Origin: Opisthocomus hoazin
Taxonomy: Eukaryota > Chordata > Aves > Opisthocomiformes > Opisthocomidae
Direction of reading: 5' to 3'
DNA: 64,000 nucleotides
Assembly (NCBI RefSeq): GCF_030867145.1
Contig: NC_134418.1
Coordinates: 802,802-866,801 of the forward strand
Both the position numbers and the translations under genes were made by a program. Each line of letters starts with the position of its first letter. The stretch's first letter is position 1. Below are positions 1 through 9,391 of this stretch, in pieces. The notes under the pieces are model-generated. The model ran no database searches. It had not been told where the DNA came from and worked only from the letters and a program-made list of their open reading frames with translations.

Positions 1-240
1 ACCACCCAGTCACGGCCCGCCGTCATCCCCACCTGGTGACACCCCCCTTCTACAGCTCGTCCTCCCTGCCCCATCTGCCCCAGCTCCTCTTCCCATTCCG
101 ATGAGCCCACCCATCCACCCGTCTGCTCTGCCACCCACCTCTCGCCACCCGCTCCACCCACCCTGTCATCCTCTCCCTTGCTCTGCTCTTCTACCTTGTC
201 CAACCAACCAGCCACCCCAGCCACCCAGCCCTACCTATCG
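1..240. other. C-rich non-coding flank
   Basis: C-rich sequence with no recognisable exon, RNA gene or repeat family. It grades into the CATC repeats that follow. Confidence 0.5.
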
Positions 241-1640
241 TCATCCATCCATCCATCCATCCATCCATCCATCATCCCTCCATCCATCCACCCATCCATC
301 CATCCACCCATCCATCTTCTTCATCCATCTGCCCCCTCTGTCTTCTCCATCTGCCTCTCCATCTTCTCCTTCCATCCATCTGCCCATCATTCTTTCCCTG
401 TCTTGTCTGCTCCTCCTTCTTCTTTTTCCTTCCTTCCTTCCTTCCTTCCTTCCTTCCTTCCTTCCTTCCTTCCTTCCTTCCTTCCTTCCTTCCTTCCTTC
501 CTTCCTTCCTTCCTTCCTTCCTTCCTTCCTTCCTTCCTTCCTTCCTTCCTTCCTTCCTTCCTTCCTATCAGCCATCCACCTCTCCATCTTCTCCATCCAT
601 CCATCTGACCACCCATCTGCCCCTGTGTCGTCTCTGTCTGCCCCTCCATCTGCTCCATCCACCCCTTCACCCACCCATCCACCCATCCATCCATCCACCC
701 ATCCATCTTCTTCATCCATCTGCCCCTCTGTCTTCTCCATCTGCCTCTCCATCTTCTCCTTCCATCCATCTGCCCATCATTCTTTCCCTGTCTTGTCTGC
801 TCCTCCTTCTTCTTCCTTCCTTCCTTCCTTCCTTCCTTCCTTCCTTCCTTCCTTCCTTCCTTCCTTCCTTCCTTCCTTCCTTCCTTCCTTCCTTCCTTCC
901 TTCCTTCCTTCCTTCCTTCCTTCCTTCCTTCCTTCCTTCCTTCCTTCCTTCCTTCTTTCCTATCAGCCATCCACCTCTCCATCTTCTCCATCCATCCATC
1001 TGACCACCCATCTGCCCCTGTGTCGTCTCTGTCTGCCCCCTCCATCTGCTCCATCCACCCCTTCACCCACCCATCCATCCATCCACCCATCCATCTTCTT
1101 CATCCATCTGCCCTTCTGTCTTCTCCATCTGCCTCTCCATCTTCTCCTTCCATCCATCTGCCCATCATTCTTTCCCTGTCTTCTCTGTCTGCTCCTCCTT
1201 CTTCTCTTTGCTTCCTTCCTTCCTTCCTTCCTTCCTTCCTTCCTTCCTTCCTTCCTTCCTTCCTTCCTTCCTTCCTTCCTTCCTTCCTTCCTTCCTTCCT
1301 TCCTTCCAAGCAGTCATGCACCTCTCATCTTCTCCGTCCGTCCATCCATCCATCCATCCATCCATCCATCCATCCATCCATCCCTCCTCCATCCATCCCT
1401 CCATCCATACATCCATCCACCCACCCATCCATCCACCCATCCCTCCCTCCATCGTCTCCATCCCTCCATCCATCCCTCTATCCCTCCATCCTCTCCATCC
1501 ATCCCTCCATCCTCTCCATCCATCCCTCCATCCTCTCCATCCATCCATCCATCCATCCATCCATCCACCCCACCCACCATCCACCCACCCACCCATCCAT
1601 CCCTCCATCCGTCCATCCGAGCAGCCATGCACCTCTCCCT
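241..1640. repeat. CATC/TTCC tandem repeat with about 390-bp higher-order unit
   Basis: A pure pyrimidine tract on the + strand built from CATC-type and TTCC tetranucleotides. Three long (TTCC)n blocks lie at about 426-566, 811-953 and 1210-1307. The segment between them recurs: the landmark TCTTCTTCATCCATC appears near 315, 705 and 1094, and TATCAGCCATCC near 566 and 961, so the larger unit is about 390-395 bp. After 1310 only CATC/CCTC-type repeats remain. Long reading frames here, such as PSFLPSFL, are low-complexity artefacts. Confidence 0.9.
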
Positions 1641-1729
1641 CTTCTCCATCCACCTCTCCACCCCTCCCTGCACCCAGCCCCCCCTCCTCTCCCTCCATCA
1701 CCCCCCAGCTCAGCCCCTGGCGCAGCGGC

Positions 1730-2205
1730 TGACCTGTCCCCCCTGTCCCCCCTGTCCCCCGCTGTCCCCCCCGTCTCCTGCTGCCCCCCCCGTCCCCCCC
1801 CTGTCCCCCCGCTGTCCTCCCCTCTCCCCCGCTGTCCCCCACTGTCCCCCCCGTCTCCCGCTGCCCCTGTCCTCGCTGTCCCCCCCTGTCCCCCCGCTGT
1901 CCCCCCCCTGCCCCTCGCTGTCCTCCCTGTCCCCTCCTGTCCTCCCTGTCCCACGCTGCCCCCCCCATCTCCGTCTCCCCTGTCCCCCCCTGTCCCCTCT
2001 GTCCCCCCCGTTCCCCGCTGTCCCCCCCTGCTCTTCGCTGTTCTCCCTGTCCCCTCCTGTCCTCCCTGTCCCCCCTGTCCCCCCGCTGTCCCCCCCCGTC
2101 CCCCCCCTGTCCCTCCTGTCCCCCCCCGTTCCCCGCTGTCCCTCGCTGTCCCCCCCCTGTCCCCTCTATCCCCCCCCCGATCCCCCCTGTCACCCCCAGC
2201 GGGTC
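1730..2205. repeat. CTGTCCCC-type C-rich minisatellite
   Basis: Irregular tandem array of roughly 10-nt units such as CTGTCCCCCC and GCTGTCCCCC, ending just upstream of the NAGK promoter. The minus strand is a dense series of G runs able to form G-quadruplexes. It has no coding signature. Confidence 0.85.
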
Positions 2206-2214
2206 GGCGCAGGG

Positions 2215-2335
2215 ACCCGGGCGGGGTCGCACGGCCGAAAGGGGCGTGGCCGAGCCCTCGGGGGCGGGGGGAAAGGCGGGGCGAGGGCGGGGGCGTGGCC
2301 AGGAGCGGGAAGGGGCGGGGCGAGCGCAGGCGGCG
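2215..2335 (+). promoter_or_regulatory. NAGK: NAGK promoter (TATA-less, GC boxes)
   Basis: CpG-rich sequence directly before the start codon, with several GGGGCGGGG/GGGCGGGG Sp1-type boxes and two GGGCGTGG KLF-type boxes; no TATA box is seen. The 5' UTR is probably short because the GC boxes run to within about 20 nt of the ATG. The transcription start cannot be placed from sequence alone. Confidence 0.6.
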
Positions 2336-2364
2336 ATGGCGGAGGTGTTCGGCGGGGTGGAGGG
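2336..2364 (+). CDS. NAGK: NAGK exon 1 (start codon)
   Basis: Encodes [10 protein letters not shown], matching the human N terminus and the beginning of the phosphate-1 loop. The ATG lies in GGCGATGGC and the donor GTGAGC begins at 2365. The exon ends with two bases of a glycine codon. Confidence 0.9.
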
Positions 2365-5300
2365 GTGAGCGGTGGCGACGGGGGGGGTTTGGGGGGGGGG
2401 GTCCTGGACCCCCCCGGGGCCTGATCCCCGCGGGTACCCCCAGTTTGGGGGCGGGGGGGGCAGGAACCGGGGTTGGGGGGGGGCCCAGGGCCCCCCCCCC
2501 CCAACCCGCTTCCTGCCCCCCCCCGCCCGCTTCTTGCCCCCCCGACCCCCCCCTCCCCAGTACAGAGCAGGACCAGGGGCTGAATTCCTCGGGGCAGAGC
2601 GTTGGGGGGCTTCAGCACCCCCAAAAGCTGCTTTAGAGGTTCCTAAATTGGGGGGGGGGGGGCTCTGATTTTGTCCCCCCCCCCCTTTTCTCTCCGCAGG
2701 GGGGGGCACCCACTCCAGGGTGGTGCTGGTCTCCGAGGACGGTCGGATCCTGGCCGAGAGCGAGGGACCCTGCACAAATCACTGGGTGAGGTGGGGGACC
2801 CCCCCCCTTGTCCCCCCCCTATACCCCAGCACGGGGGGGGGACACTACATCGCTGGGGGGGGGGGTTGGCCGTGCTTGTCCCCAAGCCCCATGGGTGGGG
2901 GGGGGGGAATGAAGGTGCCGGGGCGTTGCTGGTGGCGAAGCTTTCGGCTAAGGGGACCCCCCCCCCCCGGGGGATGGAGCCTGGGGAGGGGGCTTCAGAG
3001 TGTGTGTGTCCCCCCCCCCCGCCGGGGTCCCAGCTCGTCGGCTCCGAGGAGTGCCTGGAGAGGATCGAGAGGATGGTCAGCGAGGCCAAGAGCAAGGCCG
3101 GGCTCGACCCCTGCGTCCCCCTCTGCTCGCTGGTGAGCCCCCCCGTGCCCCCCCGGGACTGGCATCCTCCCCACGGAGGCTCCATCTCCCCATGGATGCT
3201 CCATCTCCCCCCTTGGGACCATCATCCTCCCCATGGATGCTCCATCTCCCCCCTTGGGACCATCATCCTCCCCATGGATGCTCCATCTCCCCATGGATGC
3301 TCCATCTCCCCCCTTGGGACCATCATCCTCCCCATGGATGCTCCATCTCCCCACGGATGCTCCATCTCCTCCCTGGGACTGGTGTCCTCTCCCCATGGAT
3401 GCTCCCCATGGATGCCCCCCAGGCCCAGGATCCTCCCCATGGATGCTCCATCTGCCCCCCTGGGACCAGCATCCTCCCCATGGAGGCTCCATCTCCCCAC
3501 GAATGCTCCATCTCCCCATGGGTGCTCCATCCTCCCCATGGATGCTCCATCTCCTCCCTGGGACTGGTGTCCTCTCCTCATGGAGGCTCCATCTCCCCAT
3601 GGATCCTCCATCCTCCCCATGGATGCTCCATCTCCCCCACCTGGGACCATCATCCTCCCCACGGAGGCTCCATCCTCCCCATGGATGCTCCATCTCCCCA
3701 TGGATCCTCCATCCTCCCCATGGATGCCCCATCTCCCCATGGGTGCTCCATCTCCCCCACCTGGGACCATCATCCTCCCCACGGATGCTCCATCCTCCCC
3801 ACGGATGCTCCATCTCCCCATGGATGCCCCATCTCCCCACGGATCCTCCATCCTCCCCACGGATGCTCCATCTCCCCACGGATGCCCCATCTACCCATGG
3901 ATCCTCCATCTCCCCATGGATGCTCCATCTCCCCCACCCGGGACCATCATCCTCCCCATGGATGCTCCATCTCCCCATGGATGCTCCATCTCCCCCACCC
4001 GGGACCATCATCCTCCCCACGGATGCTCCATCCTCCCCACGGATGCTCCATCTCCCCATGGATGCTCCATCTCCTCCCTGGGACTGGTGTCCTCTCCCCA
4101 CGGAGGCTCCATCTCCCCATGGATGCTCCATCTCCCCCACCCGGGACCATCATCCTCCCCACGGAGGCTCCATCCTCCCCATGGATGCCCCATCTCCCCA
4201 CGAATGCTCCATCTGCCCCCCGCCGGGCCCAGCATCCTCCCCATGGATGCTCCATCTCCTCCCTGGGACCAGTGTCCTCTCCCCATAGATCCTCCATCCT
4301 CCCCATGGATGCTCCATCCTCCCCACGGAGGCTCCATCCTCCCCATGGATGCCCCATCTCCCCATGGATGCTCCATCTCCCCCACCCGGGACCATCATCC
4401 TCCCCATGGGTGCTCCATCTCCCTATGGATGCTCCATCTCCCCATGGATGCTCCATCTCCCCACGGATGCTCCATCTCCCCATGGATCCTCCATCCTCCC
4501 CATGGATGCTCCATCTCCCCATGGATGCTCCATCCTCCCCACGGATCCTCCATCCTCCCCATGGATGCCCCATCTCCCCATGGATGCTCCATCTCCCCAC
4601 GGATCCTCCATCCTCCCCATGGATGCTCCATCCTCCCCATGGATGCTCCATCCTCCCCACGGATCCTCCATCCTCCCCATGGATGCCCCATCTCCCCATG
4701 GATGCTCCATCTCCCCATGGATCCTCCATCCTCCCCATGGATGCTCCATCTCCCCATGGGTGCTCCATCTCCCCATGGGTGCTCCATCCTCCCCACAGAT
4801 GCCCCATCTCCCCACGGATGCTCCATCTCCCCTCCCTGGGACTTTTGCCCCCTCCCCACGGCCGCCCCGTCCCCGCGTGCCCCCCGGCTGACGGCCCCCC
4901 CGGGGCGTGGGGCAGGGGCTCTCTCTCAGCGGCGCTGACCAGGCGGACGCCGTGGCCACGCTGACCGCCGACCTGCGCCGACGCTTCCCCCACCTCAGCC
5001 GGAGCTACCACGTCACCTCCGACGCCGTCGGGGCCATGGCCACCGCCACCGACCGCGGTAGGGGACAGCTCGCCGCGGGGTTGGGGGGGTGACAGCGATG
5101 GCGGGGACCACCCTGGCGTGTCCCCCCACCCGACGGGCGCCCACCCCGCAGGTGGCATCGTCCTCATCTCCGGCACCGGCTCCAACTGCAAACTGGTCAA
5201 CCCCGACGGGACGGGGACGCGCTGCGGCGGCTGGGGCCACCTGATGGGCGACGAGGGCTCGGGTGAGGCCGGTGGGGCCGGGGGGGGGGTTGTCGGGGAT

Positions 5301-8300
5301 GGGGGTGGGGGGTCTCAGCCCGCTCCCCCCCCCCCCCGCAGCGTACTGGATCGCCCACCGCGCCGTCAAGACGGTGTTCGACTGCGTGGACAACCTGGAG
5401 GTGCCACCCCACGACGTCGCCTACGTCAGGCAGGCCATGCTGGACTACTTCCAGGTGTGCTGGGGGGGGTCCTGGGGGGGCTCCGGGTGCTGTGGGGGGG
5501 TCTAGGGGGGTTCCAGGCGTTGTGCCGGGGGCTGGGGGGGCTGCGGGTGCTGTGCCGGGGTCCAGGGGGCTGTGTGCTGGGGTCCTGGGGGGGCTCCAGG
5601 CTAGGTTCTGGGGTCCTGGGGGGGCTCTGGGCGCTGTGCGGGGGTCCAGGGGGGCTGCGGGTGCTGTGCCGGGGGCTGGGGGGCTGCGGGTGCTGTGCTG
5701 GGGTCCGGGGGGGGCTCCAGGGTAGGTTCTGGGGTCCTGGGGGGGCTCCGGGTGCTGTGCTGGGGGCTGGGGGGGCTGTGGGTGCAGTGCCGGGGTCCAG
5801 GGGGCTGTGTGCTGGGGTCCTGGGGGGGCTCCGGGTGCTGTGGGGGGGTCTAGGGGGGTTCCAGGTGCTGTGCCGGGGGCTAGGGGGGCTCCGGGCGCTG
5901 TGCTGGGGGCTGGGGGGGCTGTGGGTGCTGTGCCGGGGTCCTGGGGGGGCTCCAGGCTAGGTTCTGGGGTCCTGGGGGGGCTCCGGGTGCTGTGCGGGGG
6001 TCCTGGGGGGGTTCCAGGCGCTGTGCCGGGGCCTGGGGGGGCTGCGGGTGCTGTGCTGGGGTCCTGGGGGGGCTCCAGGCGCTGTGCCGGGGGCTGTGGG
6101 GGCTGTGGGTGCAGTGCCGGGGTCTGGGGGGCTGTGTGCTGGGGTCTGGTGGGGCTCCAGGCTAGGTGCTGGGGTCCTGGGGGGGCTCCGGGTGCTGTGC
6201 GGGGGTCCAGGGGGGCTCCGGGTGCTGTGCCAGGGGCTGGGGGGCTCCGGGTGCTGTGCCGGGGTCCAGGGGGCTGTGTGCTGGGGTCCTGGTGGGGCTC
6301 CAGGCTAGGTTCTGGGGTCCTGGGGGGGCTCCGGGTGCTGTGGGGGGGTCTAGGGGGGTTCCAGGTGCTGTGCTGGGGGCTGGGGGGCTACGGGTGCTGT
6401 GCCGGGGTCCAGGGGGCTGTGTGCTGGGGTCTGGTGGGGCTCCAGGCTAGGTTCTGGGGTCCTGGGGGGGCTCCGGGCGCTGTGCCGGGGGTCTAGGGGG
6501 GTTCCAGGCTCTGTGCCAGGGGCTGGGGTGCTCCGGGTGCTGTGCCGGGGTCCGGGGGGCTCTGGGCTGGATGATGGGACAGTGGGGTTCCGGGGGGGCT
6601 CCATGCTGTGTGCTGGGGTCTGGGGTCTCCGGGCTGTGTGCCGGGGTCCTGGGGGGCTCCTGGCTGTGTATTGGGGTCCTGGGGGGCTCCTGGCTGTGTG
6701 CTGGGGTCTGGGGTCTCTGGGCTGTGTGCCAGGGTCCAGGGGGCTCTGGGCTGTGTGCTGGGGTCTGGGGGGGCTCCAGGCTGTGCTTTGGGGTCCTGGG
6801 GGGGGCTCTGTGCTGGGGTCTGGGGGGCTCTGTGCTGGGGTCTGGGGGGCTCTGGGCTCTGTGCTGGGGTCCCAGGGGGGCTCTGGGCTGCACACTGGGA
6901 TGGTGGGGTCCAGGGGGTCTCTGGGCTCTGTGCTGGGGTCTGGGGGGGCTCCAGGCTGTGTTCTGGGGTCCACAGGGCTCTGGGCTGCATAGTGGGATGG
7001 TGGGGTCCTGGGGGGGGCTGCACGCTGTGTGCCGGGGTCTGGGGGGGCTCTGGGCTGCACATTGGGATAGTGGGGTTCTGGGGGGCTCTGTGCTGTGTGC
7101 CAGGGTCTGGGGGGCTCCGGGCTGTGTGCTGGTGTCCAGAGGGGCTCCAGGCTCTGCATTGGGGTCCTGGGGGGGCTCTGTGCTGGGGTCCGGGGGGCTC
7201 TGGGCTGCACATTGGGATAGTGGGGTCCTGGGGGGGCTCTGGGCTGCATATTGTGCTGGGGTCCAGGGGGCTCTGGGCTGCAGAGCAGGATGGGGGGGTT
7301 CTGGGGGGCTCTGGGCTGTGTGCTGGGGTCCAGGGGGCTCTGGGCTGGATGGTGGCACAGTGGGGTCCTGGGGGGCCTCTGGGCTGCAGAGCAGGATGGG
7401 GGGGTTCTGGGGGGGCTCCAGGCTGTGTGCCCGGGGTCCCAGGGGGGCTCTGGGCTGCAGAGCAGGATGGTGGGGTCCCGGGGGGGCTCCGGGCTGTGTG
7501 CTGGGGTCCCAGGGGGGCTCTGGGCTGCAGGGGATGGTGGGGTCCCGGGGGGGCACCGGGCTGTGTGCCGGGGTCCGGGGGGCTCTGGGCTGCAGAGGAT
7601 GGGGGGGTCCCAGGGGGGCTCTGGGCTGCAGAGCAGGATGGTGGGGTCCCGGGGGGGCTCCGGGCTGTGTGCTGGGGTCCCAGGGGGGCTCTGGGCTGCA
7701 GAGGATGGTGGGGTCCCGGGGGGGCACCGGGCTGTGTGCTGGGGTCCCAGGGGGGCTCTGGGCTGTAGAGCAGGACGGCGGGGTCCCGAGGGGTCTCTGG
7801 GCTGGCCGGGGGGTCCCCGGGGTGGGGTGGGGGGGGGATGGCCGCTGGCACTCGGGGCTCACCGGCAGACCCCCCCCCCCCCGGTCCCGGCGCTGCAGAT
7901 CTCCGACAGGATGGGGCTCCTCCCGCAGCTCTACCGCACCTTCGACAAGTCCAAGTTCGCGGGGTTTTGCCAGAAGCTGGCGGAGGGTAGGGGAGCCCCT
8001 TCCCCGGGGGGGGGCAGGGGGCTGCACGGGGAAGGGGGGGGCCGAGCCCCCCGGTCCCCCCTCCCCGCCTGGGCACTGTCACCCCCGAGCACCCTCCGCC
8101 CTCGTCGCAGCCCAGCCCGGCTTGCGGGAGCCGGGGGTGCGAGCCCCGGTGGGTGCAGGGGGGGGGTCCCAGGAGGGAAATCCCGGGGAGGGGGGGGGGG
8201 GTCCCGTGTCCCCATCCCACCCCCCCATCCCGTCCCCAGGCGCCCAGGCTGGGGACCCTCTCTGCTGCCACATCTTCCACGAAGCCGGCGAGGTCCTGGC

Positions 8301-8862
8301 TCGCCACGTCGTCGCCGTGCTGCCCAAAACCGACCCGGTGAGAGCTGGGGGGTCCCGGGGGGGCGTGGGGTTCGGGGGGGGGGGGTCCCGCTGCCACCCC
8401 TCACCCGCTGCCCCCCCCCCCTGCAGAGCCTGTTTTTGGGGGAGCTGGGGCTGCCCATCGTCTGCGTGGGCTCCGTCTGGAACAGCTGGGAGAGGATGCA
8501 GGCGGGTGAGTGGGGCGACGGGCGCTGCTGGGGGGGGGGTCCCCACATCCCCCCCGTCCCCCCCATCCCCCCGACCCTGCCTGTGTGTGTCCCCCCCCCC
8601 AGGGTTCGTCCGGGTGCTGGCGCAGGCGCGGGACGGGGTCCCCGGCCGCGTGTTCTCCCGGTTCAGCCTCCTGAAGCTGAAGGGGTCGTCGGCGCTGGGG
8701 GGGGCCCGGCTGGGGGCCCGCGGCGTGGGCCGGGCGCTGCCGCTCGACTGCGCCCGCAACGTCGACGTCTTCTACACCCACGTCTTCCAGCCGCGGCCCC
8801 CCGGGACGGACGGACCCCCCGGCACGGACGGACCCCCCCCAGCTTCCCTAATTCGGCAATAA
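2336..8862 (+). CDS. NAGK: N-acetyl-D-glucosamine kinase, ten coding exons
   Basis: Cytosolic ASKHA-fold kinase that phosphorylates salvaged GlcNAc (and ManNAc) at C6 with ATP, feeding amino-sugar metabolism. Coding exons: 2336-2364, 2700-2785, 3034-3132, 4916-5057, 5152-5262, 5342-5454, 7899-7986, 8240-8337, 8427-8505, 8603-8862, all with GT-AG introns. The conceptual protein has 367 residues against 344 in human. Ligand residues known from the human enzyme are all present at the same numbers: Thr13, Asn36, Ser76, catalytic Asp107, Thr127, Ser129-Asn130, Gly145-Gly147, Asp152, Ala214. Oddities are one surplus G at the exon 1/2 junction that breaks the frame, and 23 extra C-terminal residues. 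Identification is firm; transcript details are inferred. Confidence 0.95.
2700..2785 (+). CDS. NAGK: NAGK exon 2 (with 1-nt frame conflict)
   Basis: The acceptor CTCCGCAG ends at 2699 and the donor GTGAGG begins at 2786. It encodes [15 protein letters not shown] and then PCTNHW, giving ATP-contact Thr13 and GlcNAc-contact Asn36. The exon opens with seven Gs (2700-2706); joined to exon 1, six are needed to keep the frame. Confidence 0.9.
3034..3132 (+). CDS. NAGK: NAGK exon 3
   Basis: 33 codons (residues 39-71), in phase at both ends, encoding [15 protein letters not shown] and then [13 protein letters not shown]. The acceptor is CAG at 3031-3033 and the donor GTGAGC at 3133. Confidence 0.95.
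3165..4830. repeat. About 19-bp minisatellite filling NAGK intron 3
   Basis: Tandem copies of CTCCATCTCCCCATGGATG and close variants (CCTCCCCATGG, CCACGGATG), broken at intervals by a longer spacer containing TTGGGACCATCATCC or CCTGGGACTGGTGTCC. It occupies nearly the whole 1.78-kb intron. Reading frames stay open because the unit lacks stops in several frames; they are not genes. Confidence 0.92.
4916..5057 (+). CDS. NAGK: NAGK exon 4 (catalytic Asp)
   Basis: Encodes [13 protein letters not shown] through [18 protein letters not shown]. It carries substrate-contact Ser76 and the catalytic base Asp107. The acceptor is CAG at 4913-4915 and the donor GTAGGG at 5058; it ends in phase 1. Confidence 0.95.
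5152..5262 (+). CDS. NAGK: NAGK exon 5 (phosphate-2 and sugar-binding loops)
   Basis: Encodes [19 protein letters not shown] and [19 protein letters not shown] (Thr127, Ser129, Asn130) and GWGHxxGDEGS (Asp152) are hallmark ASKHA/NAGK motifs. The donor GTGAGG begins at 5263; it ends in phase 1. Confidence 0.95.
5342..5454 (+). CDS. NAGK: NAGK exon 6
   Basis: Encodes [20 protein letters not shown] then APHD-equivalent [13 protein letters not shown] and DYFQ. The acceptor is CAG at 5339-5341 and the donor GTGTGC at 5455; it ends in phase 0. Confidence 0.95.
5455..7850. repeat. G-rich compound minisatellite filling NAGK intron 6
   Basis: About 2.4 kb of imperfect units of roughly 30-38 bp. 5455-6560 is dominated by GGGGGCTCCGGGTGCTGTGC; 6560-7850 by CTCTGGGCTGTGTGCTGGGG. 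A larger repeat of about 171 bp is visible near 7461-7790 (the landmark GCAGAGCAGGATGGTGGGG recurs at about 7457 and 7628). The coding strand is G-rich throughout, with many runs of six or more G. Confidence 0.92.
7899..7986 (+). CDS. NAGK: NAGK exon 7
   Basis: Encodes [20 protein letters not shown] then AGFCQKLAE. It contains nucleotide-contact Ala214. The acceptor is CTGCAG ending at 7898 and the donor GTAGGG at 7987; it ends in phase 1. Confidence 0.95.
8240..8337 (+). CDS. NAGK: NAGK exon 8
   Basis: Encodes [20 protein letters not shown] and [13 protein letters not shown]. The acceptor is CCCCAG ending at 8239 and the donor GTGAGA at 8338; it ends in phase 0. Confidence 0.95.
8427..8505 (+). 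CDS. NAGK: NAGK exon 9
   Basis: Encodes [20 protein letters not shown] then WERMQA. The CVGSVWxSW segment is the adenosine-side motif of the family. The acceptor is CTGCAG ending at 8426 and the donor GTGAGT at 8506. Confidence 0.95.
8603..8862 (+). CDS. NAGK: NAGK exon 10 (terminal, with C-terminal extension)
   Basis: Encodes [39 protein letters not shown] and [13 protein letters not shown], matching the human C terminus. Where the human protein ends (Ser344), this one reads Gln344 and continues for 23 residues, including a duplicated PPGTDG. The stop codon TAA is at 8860-8862. Confidence 0.88.
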
Positions 8863-8863
8863 A
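8858..8863 (+). terminator. NAGK: NAGK polyadenylation signal AATAAA overlapping the stop codon
   Basis: AATAAA at 8858-8863 contains the TAA stop (8860-8862). If used, the 3' UTR would be only some 15-30 nt. The next + strand AATAAA (9993-9998) lies inside the antisense of the PAIP2B 3' UTR. Confidence 0.65.
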
Positions 8864-9063
8864 ACGGGGTGCACGGCCCCGAGGGAAAATGGGCTGGGGG
8901 GGGGGGGGCTGCGGGGAGACCACAAACGGGACCTTGAGGGTTCCCCGTTTCGGTGCTGGTGGAACTGGGGGGGGGGGGGTCCGGTGCTGAGCAGGACCCC
9001 AGAAGGGCAGGGAGGGGCTGCTGGCGAGGAGGAAGAGGAGGAGGAGGAGTACCCAGGGCTACG

Positions 9064-9127
9064 TTTATTTTTAATATCACCTTGGCTGGGATTTACAGCC
9101 CGTCAGTGGGCCGGGGGGGGGTTTATT
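9064..9127 (-). terminator. PAIP2B: Two candidate PAIP2B polyadenylation signals
   Basis: TTTATT at 9064-9069 and 9122-9127 on the + strand reads AATAAA on the minus strand. They lie about 1 kb downstream of the PAIP2B stop codon and some 200 bp from the NAGK signal, so the two genes end nearly tail-to-tail. Which is used is unknown. Confidence 0.5.
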
Positions 9128-9233
9128 TTTTGCAAGAAATGGAACAGAAACCAGAGAAAAGCTGGGGGGGGGGGGACACGGGGGTCTGCCCGGCGCGGAG
9201 CCGCCGGCAGCCGAACCGCGGCATCGCCGAGCT

Positions 9234-9391
9234 CGGAGGAGAAACCTCGGAGGAGAAACCTCGGAGGAGAAACCTTGGAGGAGAAACCTCGGAGGAGAAA
9301 CCTCGGAGGAGAAACCTCGGAGGAGAAACCTTGGAGGAGAAACCTCGGAGGAGAAACCTCGGAGGAGAAACCTTGGAGGAGAAACCTCGGA
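9234..9391. repeat. 14-bp tandem repeat in the predicted PAIP2B 3' UTR
   Basis: About eleven copies of GGAGGAGAAACCTC with a C/T variant in the last positions. Fourteen is not a multiple of three, so the translation cycles through three peptides (EEKP, RRRN, GGET) without stops. It has no gene signature of its own. Confidence 0.92.

Noticed and set aside
178-4964. Long Pro/Ser/His-rich open frames
   Set aside because: They lie in CATC, TTCC, CTGTCCCC and CATGG tandem repeats; the real NAGK exons are in other short segments.
5118-8397. Gly/Leu-rich and Pro-rich frames of up to 763 codons over NAGK intron 6
   Set aside because: Minisatellite artefacts on both strands; splice sites define this as intron.
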